Assembly: GCA_903831635.1 (NCBI GenBank)
Contig: CAIKYN010000187.1
Span: 1-26,308 of the forward strand
Direction: 5' to 3'
Source of the DNA: an uncultured Spartobacteria bacterium
Lineage (GTDB): Bacteria > Verrucomicrobiota > Verrucomicrobiia > Chthoniobacterales > UBA6821
DNA: 26,308 nt
The notes beneath the pieces were generated by a model that was not told where the DNA came from, searched no databases, and saw nothing but the letters and a program-made list of their open reading frames with translations. The position numbers and the translations under genes were made by a program. Of the stretch, positions 16,977-24,978 are shown piece by piece; the stretch's first letter is position 1; every line of letters begins with the position of its first letter.

Positions 16977-18188
16977 ATGAAGGATTCTCAAAGCATCGCT
17001 ATCACACGCCGTCGTTTTGCCATTGGCATAGGATTGCTTGGACTCATGGGAGGACTAAAGGCTCTCCTTGCCGTAGATCTGAAAAATGTGCCTTCAGTCA
17101 TGATTCTTGGGGATTCGATGGCACTTTGCGGTTTTGGTAAATCTCTCGACAGGAGATTTCGGTCTTCGGGTTGTCCCAAGGTCTTCACTTACATGGCTTG
17201 TGGAACCAATCCGCTCTCTTGGTTGAGCATTCACCCCTACACGAAGGTGAGGACTCCTTGTGGACTCTGGACCATCGAGTCCTCTGAGGATGGTAAAATC
17301 AGTGAATTAGAGGATACTTACGGGATGACGCCAGGTCATAAGCCTGTCCCGCATCCTGTCCCGAAAATAGAGGAACTGCTGTCCGCTCATCACCCTGATC
17401 TTCTCATCGTACAATTAGGAAATAACCTCCTTGATCTCCCCTATGGCAAAAAGGATCACCCCGGCAGCCAATACGACTCCTTCCTGAATCCTTTCCTTGA
17501 TTATGTAACTCCCAAGGTGGGCAAAGTAGTCTGGGTGGCGCCTCCTGTTTCAGGGAGGGTTCCGAAAGAGAAGCAAGATCAACTAGTGGAAAGACTTAAG
17601 GCATATCCCGCTAAAAATCTGACGGTGGTTGATAGTAGGGATCTGCTGACTTACCCGTACAGCCAACTTCAGGCGGACAAACAGCATTTCATGGGAAAGG
17701 ATATGGACCTGTGGGCAGACAAGGTCTTTTCGCTGATCAATAGCGAAAACTTCCCCGCGCCCACAGCCCCCCCAAGCATGACGCAGCAACCGGTACCATT
17801 GCCCACGCCTGAAAAACAGATTTCCAAGCCAAAGAGAAAGCCTCCGATTAAAGTTACTGCGATCTTGGAACGCTTTACCTCGCCTTATTCCCTTGAGGAG
17901 ACCTCACCATACTATAAGTGCCTGATCGAGGAAGTGTATAAGGTGCGCTCGAGCTCCGATAAAAGCCTTCGCAGCAAACGCATCGTGCTCCTTCGCATAG
18001 CCCTCCTGCAGGGCAAAAGAAAAAATCTTCTCTTGGAGCATCCAGGCAAAACAAAAGATTTGAGCATCATCCCTTTTGAGGATTCGACCCTTGCGAATTG
18101 GGCATGCCGCCGGGATGCCCGCTTCACCGAACTTGCTCAATTTGCATTGTCGGAAGATGATGAAACAGCCTCAAAGATTGAGGAGTAA
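16977..18188 (+). CDS. SGNH-hydrolase-like protein, Tat-type signal, extra C-terminal module
   Basis: About 403 residues from the ATG at 16977; the frame extends to 16893 but the part before 16977 looks non-coding. The N-terminus has a twin-arginine-like signal (ITRRRFAIGIGLLGLMGG), suggesting Tat export. SGNH blocks are visible: I at 45-47 (MILGDSM, Ser47), III at 148-150 (LGNN), V at 234-237 (DKQH, His237). Such proteins are esterases or O-acetyltransferase partners acting on carbohydrates. After a Pro-rich linker (about 260-288), residues 291-403 form a separate beta-type module that resembles the C-terminus of the AlgJ-like protein at 21707. The stop overlaps the next start (TAATG), so the two SGNH genes are coupled. 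Substrate unknown; a link to the AlgI/AlgJ set is inferred from location. Confidence 0.8.
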   Translation: MKDSQSIAITRRRFAIGIGLLGLMGGLKALLAVDLKNVPSVMILGDSMALCGFGKSLDRRFRSSGCPKVFTYMACGTNPLSWLSIHPYTKVRTPCGLWTIESSEDGKISELEDTYGMTPGHKPVPHPVPKIEELLSAHHPDLLIVQLGNNLLDLPYGKKDHPGSQYDSFLNPFLDYVTPKVGKVVWVAPPVSGRVPKEKQDQLVERLKAYPAKNLTVVDSRDLLTYPYSQLQADKQHFMGKDMDLWADKVFSLINSENFPAPTAPPSMTQQPVPLPTPEKQISKPKRKPPIKVTAILERFTSPYSLEETSPYYKCLIEEVYKVRSSSDKSLRSKRIVLLRIALLQGKRKNLLLEHPGKTKDLSIIPFEDSTLANWACRRDARFTELAQFALSEDDETASKIEE

Positions 18189-19018
18189 TGAAAAGCTCAT
18201 TGCGAAAATTCTTTCTGTTACTGTTGGCGGGTTTTCTTTTCGGTCAATCCCACAAGGTTTCCGGGCAAGACTTTCGGGGGACACCATCTCTTTCGAATGA
18301 GACATCATTGCAGGGAACTCGCAGTCTATCGCGGGCGCTTTTCGGAAAGCCTCCGGTCAAAGTCATACTTATTGGTGACTCACTAAGCTTCGGTCCATTC
18401 GGAGAGCGTCTTGAGCAGCTACTAAAAGACAGGTATGGAGAGAAAAAGGTCTGTGTTTTTGCCTCCTGTGGCTCATCTCCAGAAAGTTGGCTTAACGGAA
18501 AGCGCATCTACATGACCAAATGTGGCTACAGGCAATACACCCCCAATCCAAGGGAATGCTATTCCCGTGACTTTCATAACGGGCGCGCGCCTGAACTTGT
18601 AGCAACCCCAAAACTAGGAAGTATTTTTTCGGAGTACCGCTCAAGCCTTGTGATTGTTCAGCAAGGAACAAATTGGATGGATCAATTCAATCCCAAAAAA
18701 AGAGAGGAATATCTTAGGATCGGCTGTTATATGCGCGATATGGTAAAACAGATACGAACAGAAAATCCCGGGGCTGAAATCATCTGGATTCTTCCCCCGA
18801 ATGCCTCCAAGTATTCGCCGCTTGTCCAATCCCAGATCGCTTCATACATACGCCGTTGTGGTGAGGCATATCATTTCCGCTGCATTGACTCCCGCAAAAT
18901 CACCGGCCCCTATGTTAAGGGGATCAGCGGGCGTGATGGGGTTCATTACTCCGAAGTTCCAGCAACTGCATGGGCTGACAAGACCTTTCTAAAAATTATG
19001 GCACTTGTTGATTTGTAA
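18188..19018 (+). CDS. SGNH-hydrolase-like exported protein
   Basis: A 276-residue protein with a Sec signal peptide (core about 8-20). SGNH blocks: I at 63-65 (LIGDSLSFGPFG, Ser65); SCGSSPESWL at 93-102; III with Asn162 in QQGTN; V with Asp250 and His253 (DGVHYSEVPATAWAD). All catalytic-type residues are present, so it is likely an active carbohydrate esterase or acetyl transferase. It shares the CGxxPxSWL word with its upstream neighbour (CGTNPLSWL), which suggests the two came from an old duplication. It is translated from the A of the upstream stop (TAATG). Its last 23 bases overlap the convergent gene at 18996-20162. The target polymer is unknown. Confidence 0.85.
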   Translation: MKSSLRKFFLLLLAGFLFGQSHKVSGQDFRGTPSLSNETSLQGTRSLSRALFGKPPVKVILIGDSLSFGPFGERLEQLLKDRYGEKKVCVFASCGSSPESWLNGKRIYMTKCGYRQYTPNPRECYSRDFHNGRAPELVATPKLGSIFSEYRSSLVIVQQGTNWMDQFNPKKREEYLRIGCYMRDMVKQIRTENPGAEIIWILPPNASKYSPLVQSQIASYIRRCGEAYHFRCIDSRKITGPYVKGISGRDGVHYSEVPATAWADKTFLKIMALVDL

Positions 19019-20162
19019 CGGATAACTGCGCCTTGATTACGGGCACTTTGTCCCAATGCCCGCCTTCAGTGAAATCACGTGCAGTGAAACACCAGATCAC
19101 GAGTTTTTTCCCAGAAAGATTATCATGCCTTCTGGCCAGATTCCAACGCGCCGCAGTTGCCCCAGATCCCCTGACTGCTACCAGATCTAGCGGCATGCCG
19201 AAACCAGTCGCCAAACGGTCAGGCAAACCAGCACCCACAGCATGCATATCGCCTCCTGAATGAAAGACTAGATTATGACTGTCGCCCAACAGGATGATGG
19301 GACTCTGCCTAGAGATGGAGGGAAGCTGTTCCGGAGCATCTCCCACTTTTGCCGCGGAATTCAGAACAACTGTTTCGGATGCATTTTGATCAGCTGGCGT
19401 CGAAGCCAAATCACCCACAAAGGAATTCGTTATGATGGCAGAGGTGAAGCTTGATGTCTTGGAGCCCTGCATCCAAGCGGGAGTCCCCACTTCCTTGACG
19501 ATTTCCCGGGAGGCGATCTCAATCCCAGCTGGAGACCAATGGGTGTCCATGCGGCAATAGACCGGATGCGAAGGATCATCGCTTCTCGCTTTTGAAAATG
19601 CATCGCCGAGATCAAGCACACGCACTCCTTGACTTGATAATTCCCTGTAGATGGCGCGATCCCCCTCCTGATAGGCGGCAGGCAAGGGAGGGGGGGCGGG
19701 ACAACCTGACGCTAGTTTGTCTGTGTAGATAACGGCTTTGGGAGGAACGGGAACCAGAAGCAAATCAATACCGGCGGCCTGCAATTGGTTCTTGAAATCG
19801 ACGATGGCCGGAATCGGGTCGCCGGGCTTATTTCCGAGTGCCAAGGCAGGATTAGCAGCAAGGTGGCTCAATTCTTTTGGGAAAAAAGCCCATCCATCGA
19901 CCCCTCCAACCGATCCTGCACCCTGAGGACAAGTCGCGAGCTTTTCAGAAAGTGCCTTCGCAAATACGTCCCCTCCCGGAGCATTGGTAGCTGCAACAGG
20001 CGTTATCTCCGGCGAAGCACCACAGAGAGTGACACTTATGGTTGAGACGATGGCACAACCAAGAAGGAGAACCGATCGTCGGGCTCCCCTGGCGATGTCG
20101 GGATAAACGGGTGTGCTCGTCATTCTTGCTCTAGGATGAGCAGGAAAGGGGTTGTCCCGCAT
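18996..20162 (-). CDS. AlgJ/AlgX-like SGNH acetyltransferase protein
   Basis: A 388-residue exported protein of the ALGX/ALGJ SGNH-like family (PF16822). Triad residues: Asp206 and His208 in MDTHWSPAG, and Ser295 in LLGDSH. Further family signs are the early GWAFFPKEL segment (about 90-98), LLLVPVPPKAV (about 134-144), and the late FTARDFTEG. In alginate and related systems these periplasmic proteins carry or transfer acetyl groups passed by the AlgI MBOAT. A membrane segment at about 31-48 serves as signal or anchor. ATG at 20162 or 20123 are both possible starts. It is divergent from algI with a 62-bp gap, so the pair may share a control region. Confidence 0.87.
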   Translation of the reverse strand: MRDNPFPAHPRARMTSTPVYPDIARGARRSVLLLGCAIVSTISVTLCGASPEITPVAATNAPGGDVFAKALSEKLATCPQGAGSVGGVDGWAFFPKELSHLAANPALALGNKPGDPIPAIVDFKNQLQAAGIDLLLVPVPPKAVIYTDKLASGCPAPPPLPAAYQEGDRAIYRELSSQGVRVLDLGDAFSKARSDDPSHPVYCRMDTHWSPAGIEIASREIVKEVGTPAWMQGSKTSSFTSAIITNSFVGDLASTPADQNASETVVLNSAAKVGDAPEQLPSISRQSPIILLGDSHNLVFHSGGDMHAVGAGLPDRLATGFGMPLDLVAVRGSGATAARWNLARRHDNLSGKKLVIWCFTARDFTEGGHWDKVPVIKAQLSVTNQQVP

Positions 20163-20224
20163 TCTAAAAATCGCCTAGATAAAACAGCTCCCACCCTACC
20201 CCCCTCAGATTTTACCAACCAAGA

Positions 20225-21700
20225 ATGGTCTTTAGTTCCCATCTTTTCCTTTTTTACTTCCTGCCACTAGCGCTGGGAAGTTATTACGCCCTTTACAGGG
20301 CGCCACAGCGCTGGAGAAACGTGGTGCTGATCATCAGCGGATACGCTTTTTATGGATGGGCTGAACCGGCGTTCATGTTCCTGATGTTCGCGACAACGTT
20401 CATCGACTGGTTAGCCAGTCTGGTGATAGCCCACGACGAGTGGAGGCTCTGGAGAACATGGAAATCACCCGTCCTCCAATTGGTGCCCGGCAGCAATCGC
20501 TCCGCGTTGCAGATATCCGCAATCATCCTCTCCATCACGGTGAACATTTGTGTGCTTGGGTTTTTCAAGTACTTCAACTTCGGACTCCAGAGTTATAATT
20601 CCCTGCTGGCTTCCCTGGGCTGGGGAAGCTGGCAATGGAACACTTTTTTCGAGGTGATCCTGCCTTTGGGAATCAGTTTCTACACCTTTCAAGCCATCAG
20701 CTACACCGTCGATGTCTATCGGGGAGAGGCCAAGGCGATGAGCGACCCCGTGAATTTTGCATGCTTTGTCTCCATGTTTCCGCATCTTGTCGCGGGACCA
20801 ATTCTCAAGTTCTCGTTTCTAGCCAAACAGATCGAGGGGCGAACCCTCACCATCGACAAGTTTGCCCGCGGGATCGCTTTTTTCTCGCTCGGCTTCTGCA
20901 AAAAAATCCTTTTGGCGAATCCGTGTGGAAAAATAGCCGACCTGACTTTCCTGACGGGATCTCCCCATCCCCTCGATGCCTGGTACGGAGTCGTCGCCTA
21001 TGCCTTCCAGATCTACTTCGATTTCAGCGGATACTCCGACATGGCCATCGGTCTTGGCCTGATGCTGGGATTCATTTTTACCAAGAACTTCGACTCCCCC
21101 TATCATGCGACCTCGATCACTGACTTCTGGCGCCGCTGGCACATCTCGCTTTCGAGTTGGCTGCGCAACTACCTCTATATCCCGCTCGGCGGAAACAGAA
21201 TCGGCGGCCTCAGAACCTACATCAACCTGATGGTCGTCATGTTGATCGGTGGATTGTGGCACGGCGCCTCATGGAACTTTGTGATCTGGGGCGCCATTCA
21301 CGGCTGCTTGCTTGCACTGGAAAGAGCTGGTGGCGGGAAGATGTCCTTCGCTTGGTTACCCCACTTCTTGAGGGTTGCCGTGACCTTTGGTATCGTTGCC
21401 ATAGCCTGGGTGTTTTTCAGGGCCAAGGATCTTGATTCCGCAATCGCCTACTGCCGTTCCATGGCAGGCTTCGGGGTGCCCTCCCCCGGAGCTGGCCTGA
21501 TCGATGCCGTGATCCTGCGACCTTATTATCTGGGAAGCTTTCTCATCGCCACCTGCATTACTTGGTTGGCCCCACAGACCTGGGACTGGACGAGGCGGTT
21601 AACACTTGGAAAGGCCGCGTTGATCATGCTGCTGTTTTGGGTGGCGGTCCTAGTCATGACCAGCCAGTCGTACAACCCGTTCATCTACTTTAATTTTTAA
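20225..21700 (+). CDS. AlgI-type MBOAT O-acyltransferase
   Basis: A 491-residue polytopic inner-membrane protein of the MBOAT family, AlgI/PatA/DltB type. It begins MVFSSHLFLFYFLPLAL, the usual AlgI-like N-terminus, which supports the start despite the lack of a clear Shine-Dalgarno. It contains FWRRWHISLSSWLRNYLYIPLGG (about 301-323, His306) and the invariant MBOAT histidine in GGLWHGASWNF (His346). The length is close to that of AlgI (about 520). These enzymes take acetyl groups from a cytoplasmic donor and pass them across the membrane to an SGNH-type partner. It is followed after six bases by an AlgJ-like gene, so the two form an acetyl-transfer operon. Alginate is not implied, since no alginate genes are present. 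Confidence 0.95.
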   Translation: MVFSSHLFLFYFLPLALGSYYALYRAPQRWRNVVLIISGYAFYGWAEPAFMFLMFATTFIDWLASLVIAHDEWRLWRTWKSPVLQLVPGSNRSALQISAIILSITVNICVLGFFKYFNFGLQSYNSLLASLGWGSWQWNTFFEVILPLGISFYTFQAISYTVDVYRGEAKAMSDPVNFACFVSMFPHLVAGPILKFSFLAKQIEGRTLTIDKFARGIAFFSLGFCKKILLANPCGKIADLTFLTGSPHPLDAWYGVVAYAFQIYFDFSGYSDMAIGLGLMLGFIFTKNFDSPYHATSITDFWRRWHISLSSWLRNYLYIPLGGNRIGGLRTYINLMVVMLIGGLWHGASWNFVIWGAIHGCLLALERAGGGKMSFAWLPHFLRVAVTFGIVAIAWVFFRAKDLDSAIAYCRSMAGFGVPSPGAGLIDAVILRPYYLGSFLIATCITWLAPQTWDWTRRLTLGKAALIMLLFWVAVLVMTSQSYNPFIYFNF

Positions 21701-21706
21701 AAGACG

Positions 21707-23371
21707 ATGAGACCTCCGAATCGGATCCTGAATCATGACCGGGAAGAGGCCGCAGTTCGTGAAATCGGCATCACCATTTTTTCAGGGAAGGCCCGTCTCA
21801 TTCTCCTTGCAGGTTTTTTGCTAACGATTACCGGGGTGCCGCTTTCTCAGTCTCTGTTTGAATCAGCATCAAGGGAGGGAGATCATGCAAATTCCACATC
21901 GCCCGAAGCAACACCCCTTAGGAGCGCCCATGAGGTTGACACACCATCCCCGGGAGGAGCTCAGAAAATGAATCTCTGGGAAAGATTTGTGTCCCTCAGT
22001 GCCTCCTTGAAGCGGGAATTCAAAGAATGTGAAAAAAATCTTGAGGATCACTCCCTGCTCAGGGTCCATGTTCTTCCCTCGATCCGAACGTTTGCTGTCA
22101 GCCACCTTGGACTGGGAAATGAAAAGGTTTACCTGGGTCGCGATGGTTGGCTTTATTACAGTCCGGATTTGGATCATGTGCTTTCCACAAAAGCAGTGTC
22201 CGCTGCCCCTCATCTGCGGGGTTTCATTTCACCGCGTCAGGCGATCAGGGAACTGAAAGAGGAGCTGGACAAACGAGGGATCCTTCTACTGGTCGTGCCT
22301 GTTCCGACTAAAACCATGATCGCCCCCCAGGGCCTCTCAAGTCGATCCCCGATGGTTAGAAGTGCTGCCTGGAATGAGATTTTCAGTGGCCTTGCGAGCG
22401 ATGGCGTTGCTGCAGTCAATCTGATGCCCACCCTTTCCCAGTTCAGGAATACAAGCAAGGGTCATCCTCTTTTCCTTAAAACCGACACTCACTGGACTCC
22501 CGAAACCATGAGCCAATGTGCCAAGGCTATAGCCAGCACGGCAAAGGGTCTTCTTGGGGAAGCGGGCAACTCGAAAAGATATGAAGAAGAATCATCCATC
22601 TCCGTGACAAACAAGGGTGATCTCGCCGCCATGCTCGCATTGCCGAAGGACTCCAATCTCTATCCGCCTGAAGAAGCAATCCTGCATCCTGTAAGTCAGG
22701 ATTCCGAACCATGGAAGCCCGATGGACATGCGGAAATTCTCCTGATGGGAGACAGTTTCTCCCGGATCTTTTCGGCGAAAGATCTGAACTGGGGTGCTAA
22801 TTCAGGACTGCCGGAGCACCTCTCCCTATCCTTGGGCAAACCCGTTGATGTTTTGGCTATCAACTCCGGGGGAGCCAATACTTGCAGGCGCGCACTCGCG
22901 CGTGACCCCAATCGTTTGGATGGCAAAAGACTGTTAATTTACGAATTTTCCGCGAGGGACCTTACGGAAACGAATTGGGAGAGAATTACGTTGCCGGATT
23001 TATCCAAATCTCCCTCAAAGGGCATGACTTCGGACCTTTCTCATGTCCACTTGATTTCAGGCACCATCAAGCAGGCGACGAAACCTCCTCCGCCGGGAAG
23101 CAGTCCGTATTCCGATGTTTTAATCTCTGTACATCTGAGCACCACCTCTGATGGGAAGGATTGCCTTGTTTTTCTCAGGGGAATGAAAGGTGGAAAACTC
23201 ACCGCCGCCTCACAACTCTCGCAGGGATCTTCATTATCCCTACATGTCAGACCGTGGTCAGATGCAGAGAAAGAATATGGAGGAATCAACAGAATCGAAC
23301 CCGAAGGTGAGGCGGCAGGATTACCGGACATTTACTGGAGCGACGATCTATCCGAACCAATCGTGAAGTGA
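21707..23371 (+). CDS. AlgJ/AlgX-like acetyltransferase with C-terminal accessory module
   Basis: A 554-residue protein. One N-terminal membrane segment (about 30-46) anchors it with the rest in the periplasm. The SGNH-like domain (about 135-430) shows VYLGRDGWLYY, LLLVVPVPTKTM, Asp260 and His262 in KTDTHWTPE, Ser350 in LLMGDSFSRIF, and FSARDLTETNW. It has the same layout as the protein at 18996-20162 but is longer. Residues of about 445-554 form an extra beta-type module (SPYSDVLISVHL, CLVFLRGMKGGKL, LSLHVRPWSD) that resembles the C-terminus of the SGNH protein at 16977 and could bind carbohydrate. Six bases separate it from algI, so they are probably co-transcribed. The acceptor polymer is unknown. 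Confidence 0.88.
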   Translation: MRPPNRILNHDREEAAVREIGITIFSGKARLILLAGFLLTITGVPLSQSLFESASREGDHANSTSPEATPLRSAHEVDTPSPGGAQKMNLWERFVSLSASLKREFKECEKNLEDHSLLRVHVLPSIRTFAVSHLGLGNEKVYLGRDGWLYYSPDLDHVLSTKAVSAAPHLRGFISPRQAIRELKEELDKRGILLLVVPVPTKTMIAPQGLSSRSPMVRSAAWNEIFSGLASDGVAAVNLMPTLSQFRNTSKGHPLFLKTDTHWTPETMSQCAKAIASTAKGLLGEAGNSKRYEEESSISVTNKGDLAAMLALPKDSNLYPPEEAILHPVSQDSEPWKPDGHAEILLMGDSFSRIFSAKDLNWGANSGLPEHLSLSLGKPVDVLAINSGGANTCRRALARDPNRLDGKRLLIYEFSARDLTETNWERITLPDLSKSPSKGMTSDLSHVHLISGTIKQATKPPPPGSSPYSDVLISVHLSTTSDGKDCLVFLRGMKGGKLTAASQLSQGSSLSLHVRPWSDAEKEYGGINRIEPEGEAAGLPDIYWSDDLSEPIVK

Positions 23372-23443
23372 TTCGGGCGTCACAACCCCTCGAATGGCTG
23401 GTCGTCAATAATCTTTGTAGTGACAAACCTGCGGGGTTTTGGC

Positions 23444-23448
23444 AGGAG
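23444..23448 (+). promoter_or_regulatory. Shine-Dalgarno AGGAG that sets the start at 23457
   Basis: AGGAG eight bases before the ATG at 23457. It lies inside a longer frame that opens with TTG at 23439, so the ATG is the better start. Confidence 0.75.
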
Positions 23449-23456
23449 ATTGTCCC

Positions 23457-24266
23457 ATGCTGCTTCGCGGATTGTTATTCTCATTATTATTACTCACCCT
23501 GATGGAAGCGCTTAGGGCCAGTGATCATGAACTGGCTTGGAATACGATCCCTCTTTCGGAATCGACAAAGTTACCCCCCGGAAAATTTGAATGGGAACCT
23601 CATCGCTCCGAACAAGGCCCCCTCTCAATGACCGTAGACCTGTCCCTTCAGATGATGCAGGTCTTTCGCGGCGGGATATTGATCGCCCGATCATCTGTCT
23701 GCACTGGCAGAAATGGCCATAGCACTCCTTGCGGGTACTACAACATCCTTGGAAAGGAAGAGATGCATCACTCAAATCTCTACGATAACGCACCCATGCC
23801 ATTTATGATGAGACTTACCAGTGACGGGGTGGCTCTCCATAGTGGATACATTGCTGAAAAGCCCTCCTCTCACGGATGTATCCGACTTCCCAAAGAATTC
23901 GCGAGAAGGTTGTTTGAAACGGCCACCTGCGGAGATAAAGTGACTGTTATTCGTGATAGTCAAAGTATATTATTACCCAATCAGGCAGTTTCAAACTCAG
24001 TAATCTCCACCAGCAAACAACCATTTATAGCTAGTGAGAGCTTGTCTGCCAAAACAGCAACCGTTCCAATTTCACAAAGCGTTTCTGAGGAATCTTTAAT
24101 TCAACCGGTAAAATCAATGACCCAACTTGAAGATGAAGAATTGAAAATCAGAAAAGACCCCTCACTAACTTCAACAACAAGAATGCAAAAGCTTCGGACT
24201 ATTTGGGCTCAACAAATCCTGCTGGCTAAAAATCTTACAATTAGAACTTTTCCTAAACCCCAATAA
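23457..24266 (+). CDS. L,D-transpeptidase (YkuD domain) with C-terminal helical motif
   Basis: A 269-residue exported enzyme for peptidoglycan cross-linking or protein attachment. A signal peptide covers about residues 1-21. The YkuD domain (about 57-166) contains the full catalytic block: His128 in LHSGY and SSHGCIRL with His139, nucleophile Cys141 and Arg143. After a Ser/Thr-rich linker (about 175-215), residues 218-255 hold a helical motif (TQLEDEELKIRKD...RTIWAQQI) that matches the N-terminal motif of the transpeptidase at 9194-10180. The start is set by AGGAG at 23444. It lies 85 bp after the AlgJ-like gene on the same strand and may belong to that unit. The last 300 bases look more AT-rich than the neighbours. 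Confidence 0.92.
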   Translation: MLLRGLLFSLLLLTLMEALRASDHELAWNTIPLSESTKLPPGKFEWEPHRSEQGPLSMTVDLSLQMMQVFRGGILIARSSVCTGRNGHSTPCGYYNILGKEEMHHSNLYDNAPMPFMMRLTSDGVALHSGYIAEKPSSHGCIRLPKEFARRLFETATCGDKVTVIRDSQSILLPNQAVSNSVISTSKQPFIASESLSAKTATVPISQSVSEESLIQPVKSMTQLEDEELKIRKDPSLTSTTRMQKLRTIWAQQILLAKNLTIRTFPKPQ

Positions 24267-24343
24267 TTAAATTCGGTGCATGCTTATACTAATGTCAAAT
24301 TACTGATCAAATCCCAACGTTCACTCTAAAATTAACCCAGCTT

Positions 24344-24363
24344 GCGACTATAAAAAGAGTCGC
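24344..24363. other. Short perfect hairpin in the gap before the DUF2721 gene
   Basis: GCGACT and AGTCGC form a six-pair perfect stem with an eight-base A-rich loop. It lies 40 bases before the next ATG and about 80 after the transpeptidase stop. It could be a weak terminator without a T run or an mRNA leader element. The rest of the 24267-24403 gap is AT-rich with nothing else recognised. Confidence 0.35.
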
Positions 24364-24403
24364 GGAAGTACTTAGGATTGAAATTTTACATTGCATCCCT
24401 TCT

Positions 24404-24871
24404 ATGACTCTTTCATCCAACGAAGTCACTTCGACGATTCAGCTGGCATTGGCCCCCGTTTTTCTTCTCACGGCAGTAGTCACGCTCATTACCGCAATCA
24501 GTGGTCGTCTGGCACGAACGGTTGATAGGATGCGCTTCATTCATGCAGAACTTCTTGAACCAGCAAAACTCACTCAGTCTCTGGAATCACACTACCGGAT
24601 CGAATACCGTGAAGCCAGGATCAGGGGGCGACTGTGTGCCATCGCCATCTTGTTCGATGTGCTAAGCGGTGTGCTGATTTCCCTCACCGTTCTTGAACTC
24701 TTTTTTTTCGAAGCAGGCGTCAAGCATCTTCAGGGAAGTTATGTGGTGGCGACCTTCGTCGCGGGATTGATTTCCTTCATGACAGCGCTAGTCGTGGTTC
24801 TCTTCGAGGTGGTCTACGCGCATCGTTCCGCCGCTTGGGATCTTCCAATGGATCCTGAGGAGAAGCCCTAG
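24404..24871 (+). CDS. DUF2721 membrane protein
   Basis: A 155-residue protein with three likely membrane helices: about 12-33, 78-102 and 112-137. The first helix is followed by ISGRLARTVDRMRFI, and a basic stretch YREARIRGRLCAIAIL leads into the second. This layout fits the DUF2721 family (PF11026) of small bacterial inner-membrane proteins whose function is unknown. The length is typical for the family. No good Shine-Dalgarno is seen; AGGATTG lies too far upstream. It seems to be a single-gene unit between the transpeptidase and the APC transporter, both on the same strand. Confidence 0.85.
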   Translation: MTLSSNEVTSTIQLALAPVFLLTAVVTLITAISGRLARTVDRMRFIHAELLEPAKLTQSLESHYRIEYREARIRGRLCAIAILFDVLSGVLISLTVLELFFFEAGVKHLQGSYVVATFVAGLISFMTALVVVLFEVVYAHRSAAWDLPMDPEEKP

Positions 24872-24894
24872 AGTAGCTACAGCAAGATTTTAAC

Positions 24895-24937
24895 CACAAA
24901 AGGCATGTAGTCCTCTATGCCTTCTGTGCATTTTGTG
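24895..24937. repeat. Imperfect inverted repeat, possible dispersed palindrome
   Basis: AAGGCAT (24900-24906) pairs with ATGCCTT (24917-24923) around a ten-base loop. The outer CACAAAA (24895-24901) is the complement of TTTTGTG (24931-24937) after a seven-base bulge. The complementary strand reads CACAAAATGCACAGAAGGCA, the kind of CACA/AAGGCA intergenic word that recurs in some planctomycete and verrucomicrobial genomes (from memory). It could act as a terminator for the DUF2721 gene. Confidence 0.5.
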
Positions 24938-24978
24938 ACCATGAATCAATTTTATCCGCTAAGGGTTAAATTCGCTAA

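Noticed and set aside
20163..20224. A shared divergent promoter between the AlgJ-like gene and algI.
   Set aside because: The 62-bp gap must hold control signals, but I could not pick out -35 and -10 boxes with acceptable spacing on either strand.
23425..23439. AAACC / GGTTT short stem before the second transpeptidase as a terminator for the AlgJ-like gene.
   Set aside because: The stem is only five pairs, the T run is three to four bases, and it lies directly before the ribosome site; chance is likely.
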